Positions 11,149-19,346 of a stretch of DNA of 27,502 nucleotides are shown one piece after another. The stretch's first letter is position 1. Each line of letters starts with the position of its first letter. The notes beneath the pieces were generated by a model. That model was given only the letters and a program-made list of their open reading frames with translations, made no database searches and had not been told where the DNA came from. The translations under genes and the position numbers were made by a program. This DNA is from a virus: positions 1-27,502 of the IMG/VR virus record IMGVR_UViG_3300032046_005475. One strand, given 5' to 3'.

Positions 11149-12411
11149 ATGCAAGATGCCTCGATAGAATGGAAAAGCGAGAAGCGAATGATCGCAGAGC
11201 TAATTCCTGCCAAATATAATCCGCGACAAGCTTCCAAAAAAGAAGAAAACGACTTATTACTTTCCTTTGAGAAATTTTCTCTCGCAGACCCCCTGGTCAT
11301 TAACCGCAACAACACAGTCATCGGCGGACATTTCCGACTGCGCCTCTTACAGCAAAAAGGAATCCAGGAAGTAGACGTACGGGTGCCGAGCCGATTGCTC
11401 TCTGAAGCAGAGGAAAGAGAGCTCAACCTAAGGCTTAATAAGAATACCGGAAGTTGGGATTTCAAACTGTTGGAGAATTTCGGCAAGGACATGCTCTCGG
11501 ACGTTGGCTTCGATAGCGCGGACTTAGATCGCATCTTCGGCCAGCCGATTCATGAAGACGATTTTGATGCTGAGGCTGAATATCAGAAAATAGCGGTCCC
11601 GAAAGCAAAGTACGGAGATATTTATCAGCTTGGAGAACATCGTTTAATGTGTGGGGATTCCTCAAAAGAAGAAGACGTGGCTCTCTTGATGGATGGACAA
11701 CTTGCTAGGATGATCTTTACTGATCCGCCATATAACGTCGATTATAAATCTCCAGCAGGACTCGATTATTCCTCAAGAAAATTCGGAGGCACGGGAGGAA
11801 GGATTTTTAATGATGATCTATCTGATGAAGAGTGCCTTGCTTTTTACACAAAGGTCTTAAGTAATCTTTTAAAATTCAGTACCGAAGACGCCACGATTTA
11901 CTGGTGGTTTGCCAATAAAAATAACTGGATTAACAGAATGGCCTTCGATGCCACCGGCTGGCACATGAGTCAGATTATTGTGTGGCTTAAGAATTCAATG
12001 ATCTTTAGCCACGGACAGGATTACCACCGGCAATATGAACCCTGCATGCTGGGATGGAAGAGGAAGCGGTCCCATTTTAGCAATAAACAGATTGCGGACC
12101 TCAAGGACATCTTTAATCTCGATTTCGATGATTTTAACGACATGCTCGATGTCTGGTATCAAAAGAGGGATGTTACGACACAGTATCTTCATCCTACCCA
12201 AAAACCTGTCAGGTTGTCTGAGCGGGCGTTAAAGAAGAACAGCGAGCGCGGCGATATCGTTTTGGATCTATTCGGAGGCTCAGGATCCACGCTCTTAGGC
12301 TGCGCGCAGCTCGAGCGCAGGGCGTATCTCATGGAGTTAGACCCAAAATATGTCGATGTAATTATTTTACGCTGGGAAAGGTTCACTGATAAAAATGCAG
12401 TCAAAATTTAA
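11149..12411 (+). CDS. ParB-like domain fused to DNA adenine/N4-cytosine methyltransferase
   Basis: A 420-residue fusion. Residues about 5-130 are a ParB/Srx-like domain (IPAKYNPRQ; INRNNTVIGGHFRLRLLQ), 150-410 a beta-type amino-methyltransferase with catalytic DPPY at 192-195, HPTQKP at 348-353 and SAM-binding DLFGGSGSTLLG at 373-384, the DPPY-first order of the beta class. Such fusions are common next to phage terminase genes, where they probably modify DNA before packaging or protect it from restriction. The start ATG 11149 has only a distant purine run and lies beside a hairpin. The start context matches relatives (IEWKSEKR.IAELIPA.YNPR), so I keep it. It overlaps the next gene by 17 bp. 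Confidence 0.9.
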   Translation: MQDASIEWKSEKRMIAELIPAKYNPRQASKKEENDLLLSFEKFSLADPLVINRNNTVIGGHFRLRLLQQKGIQEVDVRVPSRLLSEAEERELNLRLNKNTGSWDFKLLENFGKDMLSDVGFDSADLDRIFGQPIHEDDFDAEAEYQKIAVPKAKYGDIYQLGEHRLMCGDSSKEEDVALLMDGQLARMIFTDPPYNVDYKSPAGLDYSSRKFGGTGGRIFNDDLSDEECLAFYTKVLSNLLKFSTEDATIYWWFANKNNWINRMAFDATGWHMSQIIVWLKNSMIFSHGQDYHRQYEPCMLGWKRKRSHFSNKQIADLKDIFNLDFDDFNDMLDVWYQKRDVTTQYLHPTQKPVRLSERALKKNSERGDIVLDLFGGSGSTLLGCAQLERRAYLMELDPKYVDVIILRWERFTDKNAVKI

Positions 12412-12796
12412 AAGCGTCAGAGCTATTATGGCGAGTTTAAGAAACGGTACCTCAATTTCTGCCGCATGTAAAGCTGCAAACATTGAAGCAACTACTTTGT
12501 GGCGATGGCGGAAGGCAAGGCCGAAACTCGATGAACTCATTCGAAACGTTATTGATAGCCGTATCCAGATTGTTGAAGACGCGCTTTTTAAAAGCGCAAT
12601 GGAAGGCAACACGACTTCAATTATTTTTTTCTTGACCAACCGTGCGCCTGATCGCTGGGCTGATAAGCGTGCAGTTGTCAATAATACCATTGTCAACAGG
12701 GTGGGGGGAAAGGTAGGAGGAAATGGAAGCTTTACTGGAGAAGACAAAGACCTCCAAAACAGAATCCGGGCCGAGTTTCTTGGCCAAGTGCCTTAA
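12395..12796 (+). CDS. terminase small subunit (probable)
   Basis: A 133-residue protein with an N-terminal helix-turn-helix: GTSISAACKAANIEATTLWRWRKARPKLDELI (about 18-50), the typical DNA-recognition part of small terminases, followed by an oligomerisation-like helix and LTNRAPDRWADKRAV, a block seen in small terminases of this type. It would recognise the packaging site and recruit the large subunit. It overlaps the methyltransferase by 17 bp and the large terminase by 74 bp, a normal packaging-gene order. Confidence 0.75.
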   Translation: MQSKFKSVRAIMASLRNGTSISAACKAANIEATTLWRWRKARPKLDELIRNVIDSRIQIVEDALFKSAMEGNTTSIIFFLTNRAPDRWADKRAVVNNTIVNRVGGKVGGNGSFTGEDKDLQNRIRAEFLGQVP

Positions 12797-14132
12797 TAGC
12801 TTCTCGTTTTATTACTTCTATGCGTTTAGCGTAGCGATAAGGCGCGTCGAGGGTTCTTTTTTCACTCCGTTATTCCACAAGGAAACGTGCGACCGGCTTG
12901 AGATGTATAACCGTACGTCTACTGTGGCCCCGCGATTCCATCTTAAAAGCACAGTCGAAGAAGGGCATGTCAGCTGGAAACTTCTTCGGATGGAACATTT
13001 TTTCAATGAAGGAATGTATTTCTCTTATACCAACGACCTTGCTGCTTACCATACGAAACGACTTAAGCGGTATATCTTTGCCCTCCCCGAGTTATTCGGA
13101 GAATACAGAAACTGCACCGACAGCGAAAGCGTCTTACATTACCGCAATGCAGACGGAAGGATTTTTGTCTGTGAGCCAGCGGGAATCTTGACTTTCCAGA
13201 GAGGCAAGCATCCTCACAACATTTGGGCAGATGATATCCTCCGGGACCCTCAGGTTAGGTTAGACATCACACAGATCGAGAAGATAGCGCGGACCTACTT
13301 TGAAGAGATTGAGCAGATGCCCAAGGAAGGACTTCATCTGGTAGGTACGCCGCAGGACAGCGAGGATCTATTCGCGCAGTTGGAAGGCAACCCCGGGTAC
13401 AACTGCCGAAGATATGATGCCATCGTTGATGAGGCGCGCAAGTTAACTTTATGGCCGCAGCGTTTCTCATGGGAAAAGTTAGTTGAGATACGGCAGCGTA
13501 TCGGAGAGAAAGCTTTCAACAAAGAATTCCGATGCATGCCGGTTCGAGGCGAAGAGGGGTATATCAATCTTTCGACGCTCTCAAGATTCATCAATAGCCG
13601 TCTTCGTAATTATGAAATAAATAATCCTCCGAAACTAAAAGACACCCGGCTCGTGGTTGGCGGCTTCGATATCGGGAAGAAGACGCATCCAAGCCACTTG
13701 TCTTTATTCGCGGAGAGCCAAAAAAAGCTTAAGCAGATACATAGCAAATTCATGGACGGCTGGGATTACAACGATCAGGTCGATTATCTCAGGCAAATCA
13801 TTAAGAATTTTAAAGTCCAGAAGCTTTTCTACGATAACACTCGGGCTGAATTTGAAGGCTTCCAAGAGAGGGGGGAACTTCCAGGGGAGATGGAAGGGAT
13901 AAGCTTTACTGCGGGGAGTAAATTTTCAATGGCCGCAGAGCTTGACCAGATCATCACGGCAGGGCAGATTGAACTGTTAGATGATGCGAGGCAGAAGCGA
14001 CAGATCCTCACGGTGGATTGTGATTTAAAAGCCCCTGAGACACAAGACGGTCATGGGGATGCGTTCTTTAGTCTATGCCTTGCGGCGCACGCTTGGCATG
14101 AAGCAAGCGGGATAATCATCTGGTCGCCATAA
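12723..14132 (+). CDS. terL: terminase large subunit
   Basis: A 469-residue packaging motor. The ATPase Walker A is a deviant RFHLKST (71-77) without the usual G-x4-G-K; Walker B is NIWADDIL (Asp170-Asp171), and the coupling motif is LVGTP (206-210). The C-terminal RNase H-like nuclease keeps Asp316 (GGFDIG), Asp371 (FYDN) and Asp446 (GHGDAFF). It pumps DNA into the prohead and cuts it. ATG 12723 follows GGGGGGAAAGGTAGGA and lies within the small-subunit gene; a start further in is possible because the first 40 residues are weakly family-like. Ends nine bases before the portal gene. Confidence 0.9.
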   Translation: MEALLEKTKTSKTESGPSFLAKCLNSFSFYYFYAFSVAIRRVEGSFFTPLFHKETCDRLEMYNRTSTVAPRFHLKSTVEEGHVSWKLLRMEHFFNEGMYFSYTNDLAAYHTKRLKRYIFALPELFGEYRNCTDSESVLHYRNADGRIFVCEPAGILTFQRGKHPHNIWADDILRDPQVRLDITQIEKIARTYFEEIEQMPKEGLHLVGTPQDSEDLFAQLEGNPGYNCRRYDAIVDEARKLTLWPQRFSWEKLVEIRQRIGEKAFNKEFRCMPVRGEEGYINLSTLSRFINSRLRNYEINNPPKLKDTRLVVGGFDIGKKTHPSHLSLFAESQKKLKQIHSKFMDGWDYNDQVDYLRQIIKNFKVQKLFYDNTRAEFEGFQERGELPGEMEGISFTAGSKFSMAAELDQIITAGQIELLDDARQKRQILTVDCDLKAPETQDGHGDAFFSLCLAAHAWHEASGIIIWSP

Positions 14133-14141
14133 GAGGAGAAA

Positions 14142-16175
14142 ATGGGATTGCTAAACTTATTCGTAAGATTTAGAAAGACACGCGCAGAGCCAATAAAACG
14201 GCGGACTGTGAGAGAAGTCATCAAGAAAAATCTAAGCTGGGGGAAGCTCTTTGCTCTTGGCAAAGAGATGAATTTGTTTGGCGGTAATAAGGTCACAGAA
14301 CCATACAAGCAGGTTGCCACTATCTATAAGGCAATCAAAGCCATTGCGGACAATATCCCCCAAGCCAAGATAATTTTTGTCAATAAAGATGAGGAGGAGA
14401 TAGACGATCCTCTCCTGACCGAGCGTTTTGCCAGGCCTAACGGATATCAAAGCATAAACGACTTCCTTCAGGAGATGGCTGGATATTATTCGCTTTATGG
14501 CGAGGTTTTTCTACTCAAGGATATACAGACTATCGGAGAGGCAGCCGGGACTAAGTTACCGGCGCTTGTCAATCTTAACCCAAAACTGATGAGTGAGTCG
14601 GTTGATTATAGCGTTGGATTGCTAAAAGGGTGGAAGTATGGCACGAAGATTTTCGCGCCAGAGGAGATAATCCACATCAAGGATTTTAATCCTTACAACA
14701 AATTCCGCGGGTTGTCGCCGCTCGCTCCTATTGATGACGAGATGCAACTTGACCAAGATACGATAACCTTTAACAAGAAATTTTTTGAATCTGATGCGAC
14801 GCCGAGTTTTGTCTTGAGTACAGATAAAAGTCTCAGTGATCCACAGCGCAAACGAATTGAAGAATGGTGGAGATCACAGTATGCAGGGCTCGAGAATAAA
14901 TTCAAGATGGCCGTGCTCGAGGGCGGCCTTAAGGCAGAGGCATTAGGGCAAACTCATAAAGACATGGAATTCATTGAGCAGAAGCGGCTTACCCGAGAAG
15001 AGATCCTCGGAATTTGGCGTAGTCCCAAAGCATTGTTCAATATAACCGAAGATCTTAATTATGCCACGTTCGTCGGGCAGATGAAAATCTTCTGGCTCTA
15101 TACGCTTATGCCTATTTTGCAGAAATTCAAGGATGGCTTTAATGCACATTACATAAAACAATATCGGAATGATGTTTTTCTCACCTTTGATATCAAAAAT
15201 GTTCCGGCCTTTGCTGAGGATTTTAAGGAAAAGGTTACCACAGGATCAGTACTTTTCACGATGGGGTTTACCGGCAATGAGATCAACTCAAAACTTGATC
15301 TCGGATTTGAAAATAAACCATGGCGCAATGAGTGGTGGATACCGTTTGGCCAGACGCCGGCAAGTGCGGCAAAAGATGAAGGCGCGGATGGTCTTCCACC
15401 GGAGGACGAGACTCAGGATGGGGCGCAGAAAACCCTGCAATATACCCCGCGCCAAAGAGCAATCATCAGGAGCTTCTTGGCAAGGCAAAGCAATATTGAG
15501 GATTTGTTTCACAGGAAGCTTAAACGGTATTTCTACGACCTGCGCAGCAAGATGCTTAATACAAGCAATGATTTGTTGATCTCTGGCAAGGTTGATGTCA
15601 ACTGGGACAAGCAGGATGATGAACTTGTTGAAAAAACAAAGCCGATGCTAAAGCTTGCCATAGATCAGGGGGTTGCGCATGCAGAGGCAGCCCTGGGAAG
15701 CAAAAAATCGATAGACGATGATGCGCTCGAGCATAAGATCAACAGCTATCTTGCGGTAAGAGCAGATAAAATAACCGGCATCAACAGGACCTTGCAAAAG
15801 AAAGTTTTTGATGTTATCGCCGAGATCACGCAGGCGGGCGGGACGATTACGGATATTGCCGCGGGCATCAAGGAAGAAATCAGGAACATGTTCAATAATG
15901 CGGCAACACGGTCCCGGCTTATTGCGCGTACTGAAACCGTAGGCGCGGTGAATGGAGGGAGTCTTATTTATTATCAGAACGAAGGCGTTGAGAAGAAAGA
16001 ATGGCTCACTGCTAATGATGAGTTTGTCAGAGAAAGTCATGCGAGATGCCAAGGCCAAGGGGCGATAGATTTAGATAAGCCTTTTAAAAACGGGCTCATG
16101 TATCCTGGTGATCAGAACGGAGGCGCGGCCGAGGTTTGCAATTGCAGATGTACCATCGCGCCGGTGGTTGAATAA
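14142..16175 (+). CDS. portal protein fused to MuF-like head protein
   Basis: A 677-residue fusion. Residues about 30-410 match the HK97-type portal family (TEPYKQVATIYKAIKAIADNIP, DFLQEMAGYYSLYGEVFLLKD, EEIIHIKDFNPYNKFRGLSPL, LTREEILGIWRSPKALF), the dodecameric ring through which DNA enters. After a linker (DEGADGLPPEDETQDG), residues about 590-677 match the phage Mu F domain: LIARTETVGAVNGG, WLTANDEFVRESHARCQG, then the Cys block AEVCNCRCTI. MuF proteins are minor head proteins, sometimes carrying toxins at the C-terminus; none is added here. Separate genes are more usual, so the fusion is notable. AAGAGGAGAAA precedes the ATG. Confidence 0.9.
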   Translation: MGLLNLFVRFRKTRAEPIKRRTVREVIKKNLSWGKLFALGKEMNLFGGNKVTEPYKQVATIYKAIKAIADNIPQAKIIFVNKDEEEIDDPLLTERFARPNGYQSINDFLQEMAGYYSLYGEVFLLKDIQTIGEAAGTKLPALVNLNPKLMSESVDYSVGLLKGWKYGTKIFAPEEIIHIKDFNPYNKFRGLSPLAPIDDEMQLDQDTITFNKKFFESDATPSFVLSTDKSLSDPQRKRIEEWWRSQYAGLENKFKMAVLEGGLKAEALGQTHKDMEFIEQKRLTREEILGIWRSPKALFNITEDLNYATFVGQMKIFWLYTLMPILQKFKDGFNAHYIKQYRNDVFLTFDIKNVPAFAEDFKEKVTTGSVLFTMGFTGNEINSKLDLGFENKPWRNEWWIPFGQTPASAAKDEGADGLPPEDETQDGAQKTLQYTPRQRAIIRSFLARQSNIEDLFHRKLKRYFYDLRSKMLNTSNDLLISGKVDVNWDKQDDELVEKTKPMLKLAIDQGVAHAEAALGSKKSIDDDALEHKINSYLAVRADKITGINRTLQKKVFDVIAEITQAGGTITDIAAGIKEEIRNMFNNAATRSRLIARTETVGAVNGGSLIYYQNEGVEKKEWLTANDEFVRESHARCQGQGAIDLDKPFKNGLMYPGDQNGGAAEVCNCRCTIAPVVE

Positions 16176-16176
16176 G

Positions 16177-16302
16177 ATGCGTAAGAAAAAGAAAAAAGAA
16201 GTGAGTCTCTGTGATACCTGCCAATTGAGTTGTTTGACTGCACAACCGGTTACTCATTGCAGAGCTTATTATCGCAGAGACATGTCAAAGGAGAGACGAT
16301 GA
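16177..16302 (+). CDS. tiny Cys-rich protein
   Basis: A 41-residue protein starting one base after the portal stop. MRKKKKKE is followed by CDTCQLSCLTAQPVTHCRAYY, with a C-x2-C-x3-C-x9-C pattern that could bind zinc. The stop overlaps the protease ATG. It has no SD apart from purines in the portal end, so it would depend on coupling. Function unknown. Confidence 0.5.
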   Translation: MRKKKKKEVSLCDTCQLSCLTAQPVTHCRAYYRRDMSKERR

Positions 16303-17255
16303 AAGAGAAGATTCTCAAGACGTTTAAGGCGGAGATCAAGAGCGTGGATGAAGACAAGCATACTCTTGAAGCAGTGATCAGCACCAAGAAGGTTGACCGG
16401 ATGGGTGATGTAGTGTTGCCGAGTTCGATTGAAGGACGGATCAAAACCTATAAGCAGCATCCGATATTGTTGAGCTCCCATAACTACTGGGCGCTTACGG
16501 CCCAAATAGGCAAAGCCGAGGATATCAAAATCGAAGAAGACAAGATCACTGCGCGGTTTAAGTATTTTGTCGGAGAAGGGAATCCTGAGGCAGACTGGGC
16601 GTGGGTCCTGGCATCAAAGGGGATCGCTGCGTTTTCCATCGGTTTTATGGCGCATGAGTTTGAGTATATCACCGAAAAGGATGATGAGGGAAATGAGCGT
16701 ACGACCGGCAGAAAGTTCACTGATGTCGAGTTGCTTGAAGTATCGCAGGTTCTGGTCCCGGCCAACAGAAGCGCCTTGCAGATGAGCATGGAAAGTGCCG
16801 ATGAAGAGCGCGGCCTTTGTGAAGCAGTGATGAAGTCTTTTGAGAAAGGCGAACTCAAAGAGAGGCCTTATGCTCCGGTTGAGACAAAGCCGGTAGATGT
16901 TACGGATGACTATATCCGCGTAAGAATACGCAATCCAGATTTATTCAAGGATGACAGTTTCCGCACGATCTGGATGAGCAAGGACGACGGTATCAAGGCA
17001 ATCGTCGGGAAGTTCAAGGACGAGTCAGATGATTCTACCCATGTGCAAGCAGTGCTTTTTGACAAGGAAAAATGGACTGTCGATAAGGCAAAGCAGTGGG
17101 TTGAAGATCATAAAGACGATTTGAAGTCAATCAATGAGACACATTACTCCGAGGCGCTCTTGGGCAAGGGGACTACAGAGTCCGACACCGAGCCTACACA
17201 AGAGGATATCATCGGAGCAGTGAAGTCCACAATCGCCGAGAAACTCGGCACCTAA
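16299..17255 (+). CDS. HK97-family prohead protease with extra C-terminal domain
   Basis: A 318-residue protein. Residues 5-165 match the HK97 prohead protease (serine protease that trims capsid and scaffold): His61 in LLSSHNYWALTAQIGKA, Ser113 in GIAAFSIGFMAHEF, and acidic Glu144/Glu147 in VELLEVSQVLVPANRSA. Residues about 205-290 (DDYIRVRIRNPDLFKDDSFRTI..., AVLFDKEKWTVDKAKQWVEDHK) form an additional domain found on several phage proteases and of unknown role. ATG 16299 with AAAGGAGAGACG is preferred over the in-frame frame opening 69 bp upstream. It sits in the usual place between portal and capsid. Confidence 0.9.
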   Translation: MKEKILKTFKAEIKSVDEDKHTLEAVISTKKVDRMGDVVLPSSIEGRIKTYKQHPILLSSHNYWALTAQIGKAEDIKIEEDKITARFKYFVGEGNPEADWAWVLASKGIAAFSIGFMAHEFEYITEKDDEGNERTTGRKFTDVELLEVSQVLVPANRSALQMSMESADEERGLCEAVMKSFEKGELKERPYAPVETKPVDVTDDYIRVRIRNPDLFKDDSFRTIWMSKDDGIKAIVGKFKDESDDSTHVQAVLFDKEKWTVDKAKQWVEDHKDDLKSINETHYSEALLGKGTTESDTEPTQEDIIGAVKSTIAEKLGT

Positions 17256-17268
17256 GGAAAGGAGCATC

Positions 17269-18441
17269 ATGTTAGAGGATTTGAAGAAAGCGATTGCCGA
17301 TATGCTCGATCCGTTAACGAAGAAGCTGGCTGAAGTTGAAGGGAAAGCCGGCAAATTCGCTGACATCGAGACTCGCATCAAGAAGATTGAAGAGACTCCT
17401 TTGATGAAGCGCGCTTTCAACATTAACACCATACCTACCGAACACAAAGGTAGGAAGCTTTCGCGGATGGGTTGTTCTATTCGCGAAGCAGTAGCAAAAT
17501 CTCCTTACTCGTTCGGCGCATTCCGCGAGGAAGGCAAAGTCGAGGAGTTTTGTAAGTGGGTCATTGACCTGATTACCGCCAAAACTGCCCTCAACGAAGG
17601 CACAGCGGCTCAGGGTGCGTATCTGGTACCGGAAGAGTATCAGGCCGATCTTATTCAGCTGGCGAGGAATTCCTCGTTTATGCTGAATGCCTGTACCGTG
17701 GTCCCGATGGGGTCTGACACGCTTCATATCCCGTCAGAGGCGACTCACGGCACCTTTACGTGGGAAGATGAAGCAGCAACCAAGACTGCTTCAGAGCCTA
17801 CGTTCGGGGAAGTGAACCTTGTGGCCAAGAAACTTTTCGGGCTCGCGGTTGCATCAAATGAAGTACTCCAGGATTCGCTGATTGACATCCCGTCAATCCT
17901 CACGGAGCAATTCACGTACGGTACAGCGCAGGAGCTGGACAATCAGGTGTTTGAAGGTACTGGATCGCCGGTTTCCGGTGTTTTGACCGCTAAGGCCGGA
18001 TATTCCGTAGTGCTAAGTGGCGCATCATTTAGCACTATCAGCGCGGTGAATCTGAGTCTTGCAATAGAGAAGCTCGAGGAAGGGTATCTCAACGGCGCGA
18101 GATTCTTCTTTGGAAGACTACAGCAGCACTATATCCGTAGCCTGAAGGATAGCAACGGAGCCCCGATCTATGCTCCAGTTGCTGCTCAGCAGCCAGCAAC
18201 CGTTTACGGTTTTCCGTCAAACGTCAGCGAAACAATTGCTGTTACTGATGGTACGACAAAACCGGTTGGAGTATTCGGCAACTTTAAGTATCTTGTCATC
18301 GGTCGAAGACTTGGCCAGATGACGCTTGAAGTTGATCCGTATACGCTGTTTGCCAAGTATCAAACCCAATTCCGCATGGTCACGCGGTGGGCGTTTGATT
18401 ATGGCCAGACAGGAGCTTTCTGTCGGATCATAGCTGGATAG
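17269..18441 (+). CDS. major capsid protein (HK97 fold)
   Basis: A 390-residue protein. Residues 1-45 form a coiled-coil/scaffold-like delta domain (LEDLKKAIADMLDPLTKKLAEVEGKAGKFADIETRIKKIE), likely removed by the protease. The rest follows the phage_capsid pattern: NEGTAAQGAYLVPEEYQADLIQLARNSSFM, VVPMGSDTLHIPSE, EPTFGEVNLVAKKLFGLAVASNEVLQDS, DIPSILTEQFTYGTAQELDNQVFEGTG, and VGVFGNFKYLVIGRRLG. AAGGAAAGGAGCATC gives a strong ribosome site, as expected for the most abundant product. The following 60 bp hold a short inverted repeat (GGTTAT 18441-18446, ATAACC 18486-18491) but no T-run. Confidence 0.93.
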   Translation: MLEDLKKAIADMLDPLTKKLAEVEGKAGKFADIETRIKKIEETPLMKRAFNINTIPTEHKGRKLSRMGCSIREAVAKSPYSFGAFREEGKVEEFCKWVIDLITAKTALNEGTAAQGAYLVPEEYQADLIQLARNSSFMLNACTVVPMGSDTLHIPSEATHGTFTWEDEAATKTASEPTFGEVNLVAKKLFGLAVASNEVLQDSLIDIPSILTEQFTYGTAQELDNQVFEGTGSPVSGVLTAKAGYSVVLSGASFSTISAVNLSLAIEKLEEGYLNGARFFFGRLQQHYIRSLKDSNGAPIYAPVAAQQPATVYGFPSNVSETIAVTDGTTKPVGVFGNFKYLVIGRRLGQMTLEVDPYTLFAKYQTQFRMVTRWAFDYGQTGAFCRIIAG

Positions 18442-18501
18442 GTTATCCGCCGTTTTCGGATGGGCGTTTTGCGGTGTCCGCCAGAATAACCGCAATAAAA
18501 T

Positions 18502-19182
18502 ATGCGTAAAATCACGGTAGCAATACCGAGTTTTAATCCGGTTAAGGAATGGCTCCAACAGCTTCTTGATTCATGCGATGGTGTGGATGAGATTATCATC
18601 AGCGATGATGGAAGCGATCAGCCGATTAACCTTGAGGATTATCGGTTTCCTCATGGGGTGGATGTGCGGCTGCTTAGGAACGATAGAAACCTTGGCATGA
18701 CTGCGAATTTCAATATCGTAACTAATGCCGCTGATGATGGATTCATTACGGTACAGGCTGATGATGACTATTTTGATAAGATATATTTTCAGTTATTGCT
18801 TCGGTTCATGCGGAAGAGTTTAGCTGATGTAGTATATTTTCCGTGTCAGTATTTCGGGAAGCGCGATTTTATCTACGGGGATATACGAAACGTTTCCTTG
18901 AACGATGTCTATGAGAAGAACTACATCTATGGGGCGAGCTTTTTTACCAAGGAGATGTGGCGCTTTTTGGATGGCTTTCAGCTCGATTTCGCGCAGGACT
19001 GGGATTTTTGGCTCCGGGCGCTCAAGAGTGGCTTTAGGTTCGAATACTTTCCTCAGATATGCGCGCATTTCAGGGTAACAGAACGGTCTTATTTTGAGAG
19101 GATGCTTGTGAAGCATGGCCGGCAGCATATACACAAAGTAGTCCACGAGCATGTGGATGCGTGGGGGCTAATGAGATGTTAG
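18502..19182 (+). CDS. family 2-type glycosyltransferase
   Basis: A 226-residue GT-A fold glycosyltransferase. AIPSFNP near the start, IIISDDGSDQ (Asp35-Asp36), ADDDYFD (87-89, the metal-binding DxD equivalent) and QDWDFWLRALKSGFRFEYF (165-183, catalytic base region) are all in the expected order. It would transfer a sugar from a nucleotide donor. No clear ribosome site is visible before ATG 18502, unlike most neighbours. Located between major capsid and connector genes where glycosyltransferases are not standard; it could modify phage proteins, phage DNA bases or host surface sugars. Confidence 0.85.
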   Translation: MRKITVAIPSFNPVKEWLQQLLDSCDGVDEIIISDDGSDQPINLEDYRFPHGVDVRLLRNDRNLGMTANFNIVTNAADDGFITVQADDDYFDKIYFQLLLRFMRKSLADVVYFPCQYFGKRDFIYGDIRNVSLNDVYEKNYIYGASFFTKEMWRFLDGFQLDFAQDWDFWLRALKSGFRFEYFPQICAHFRVTERSYFERMLVKHGRQHIHKVVHEHVDAWGLMRC

Positions 19183-19346
19183 GAACCCGGCAGTCAACGT
19201 ATGAATGTATTTGTGGCGAGAGTATCCAGGGAGAGCCAGCCACGCGGCATATCTGCAGCAAATGCGGCTCCAAGATGCGGGAAACTAAAAGGGGAATCAT
19301 CACTAAGGTTGAATTCAGTAATCGGCTCTGGAAGGGAAGGCGATGA
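19176..19346 (+). CDS. small zinc-ribbon protein
   Basis: A 56-residue protein with YECICGESIQG and HICSKCGSKMRE, two C-x-C/C-x2-C halves forming a zinc ribbon, then a basic end (NRLWKGRR). ATG 19176 overlaps the end of the preceding gene by seven bases and its stop overlaps the next ATG, so all three are translationally coupled. A longer GTG start (19161) is possible. It may be a partner of the glycosyltransferases, but this is only positional. Confidence 0.55.
   Translation: MLGTRQSTYECICGESIQGEPATRHICSKCGSKMRETKRGIITKVEFSNRLWKGRR

Noticed and set aside
10947-11534. Minus-strand frame of 195 codons through the control region
   Set aside because: It crosses the terminator and the well-supported ParB-methyltransferase gene and has Ser/Arg-rich shadow composition.
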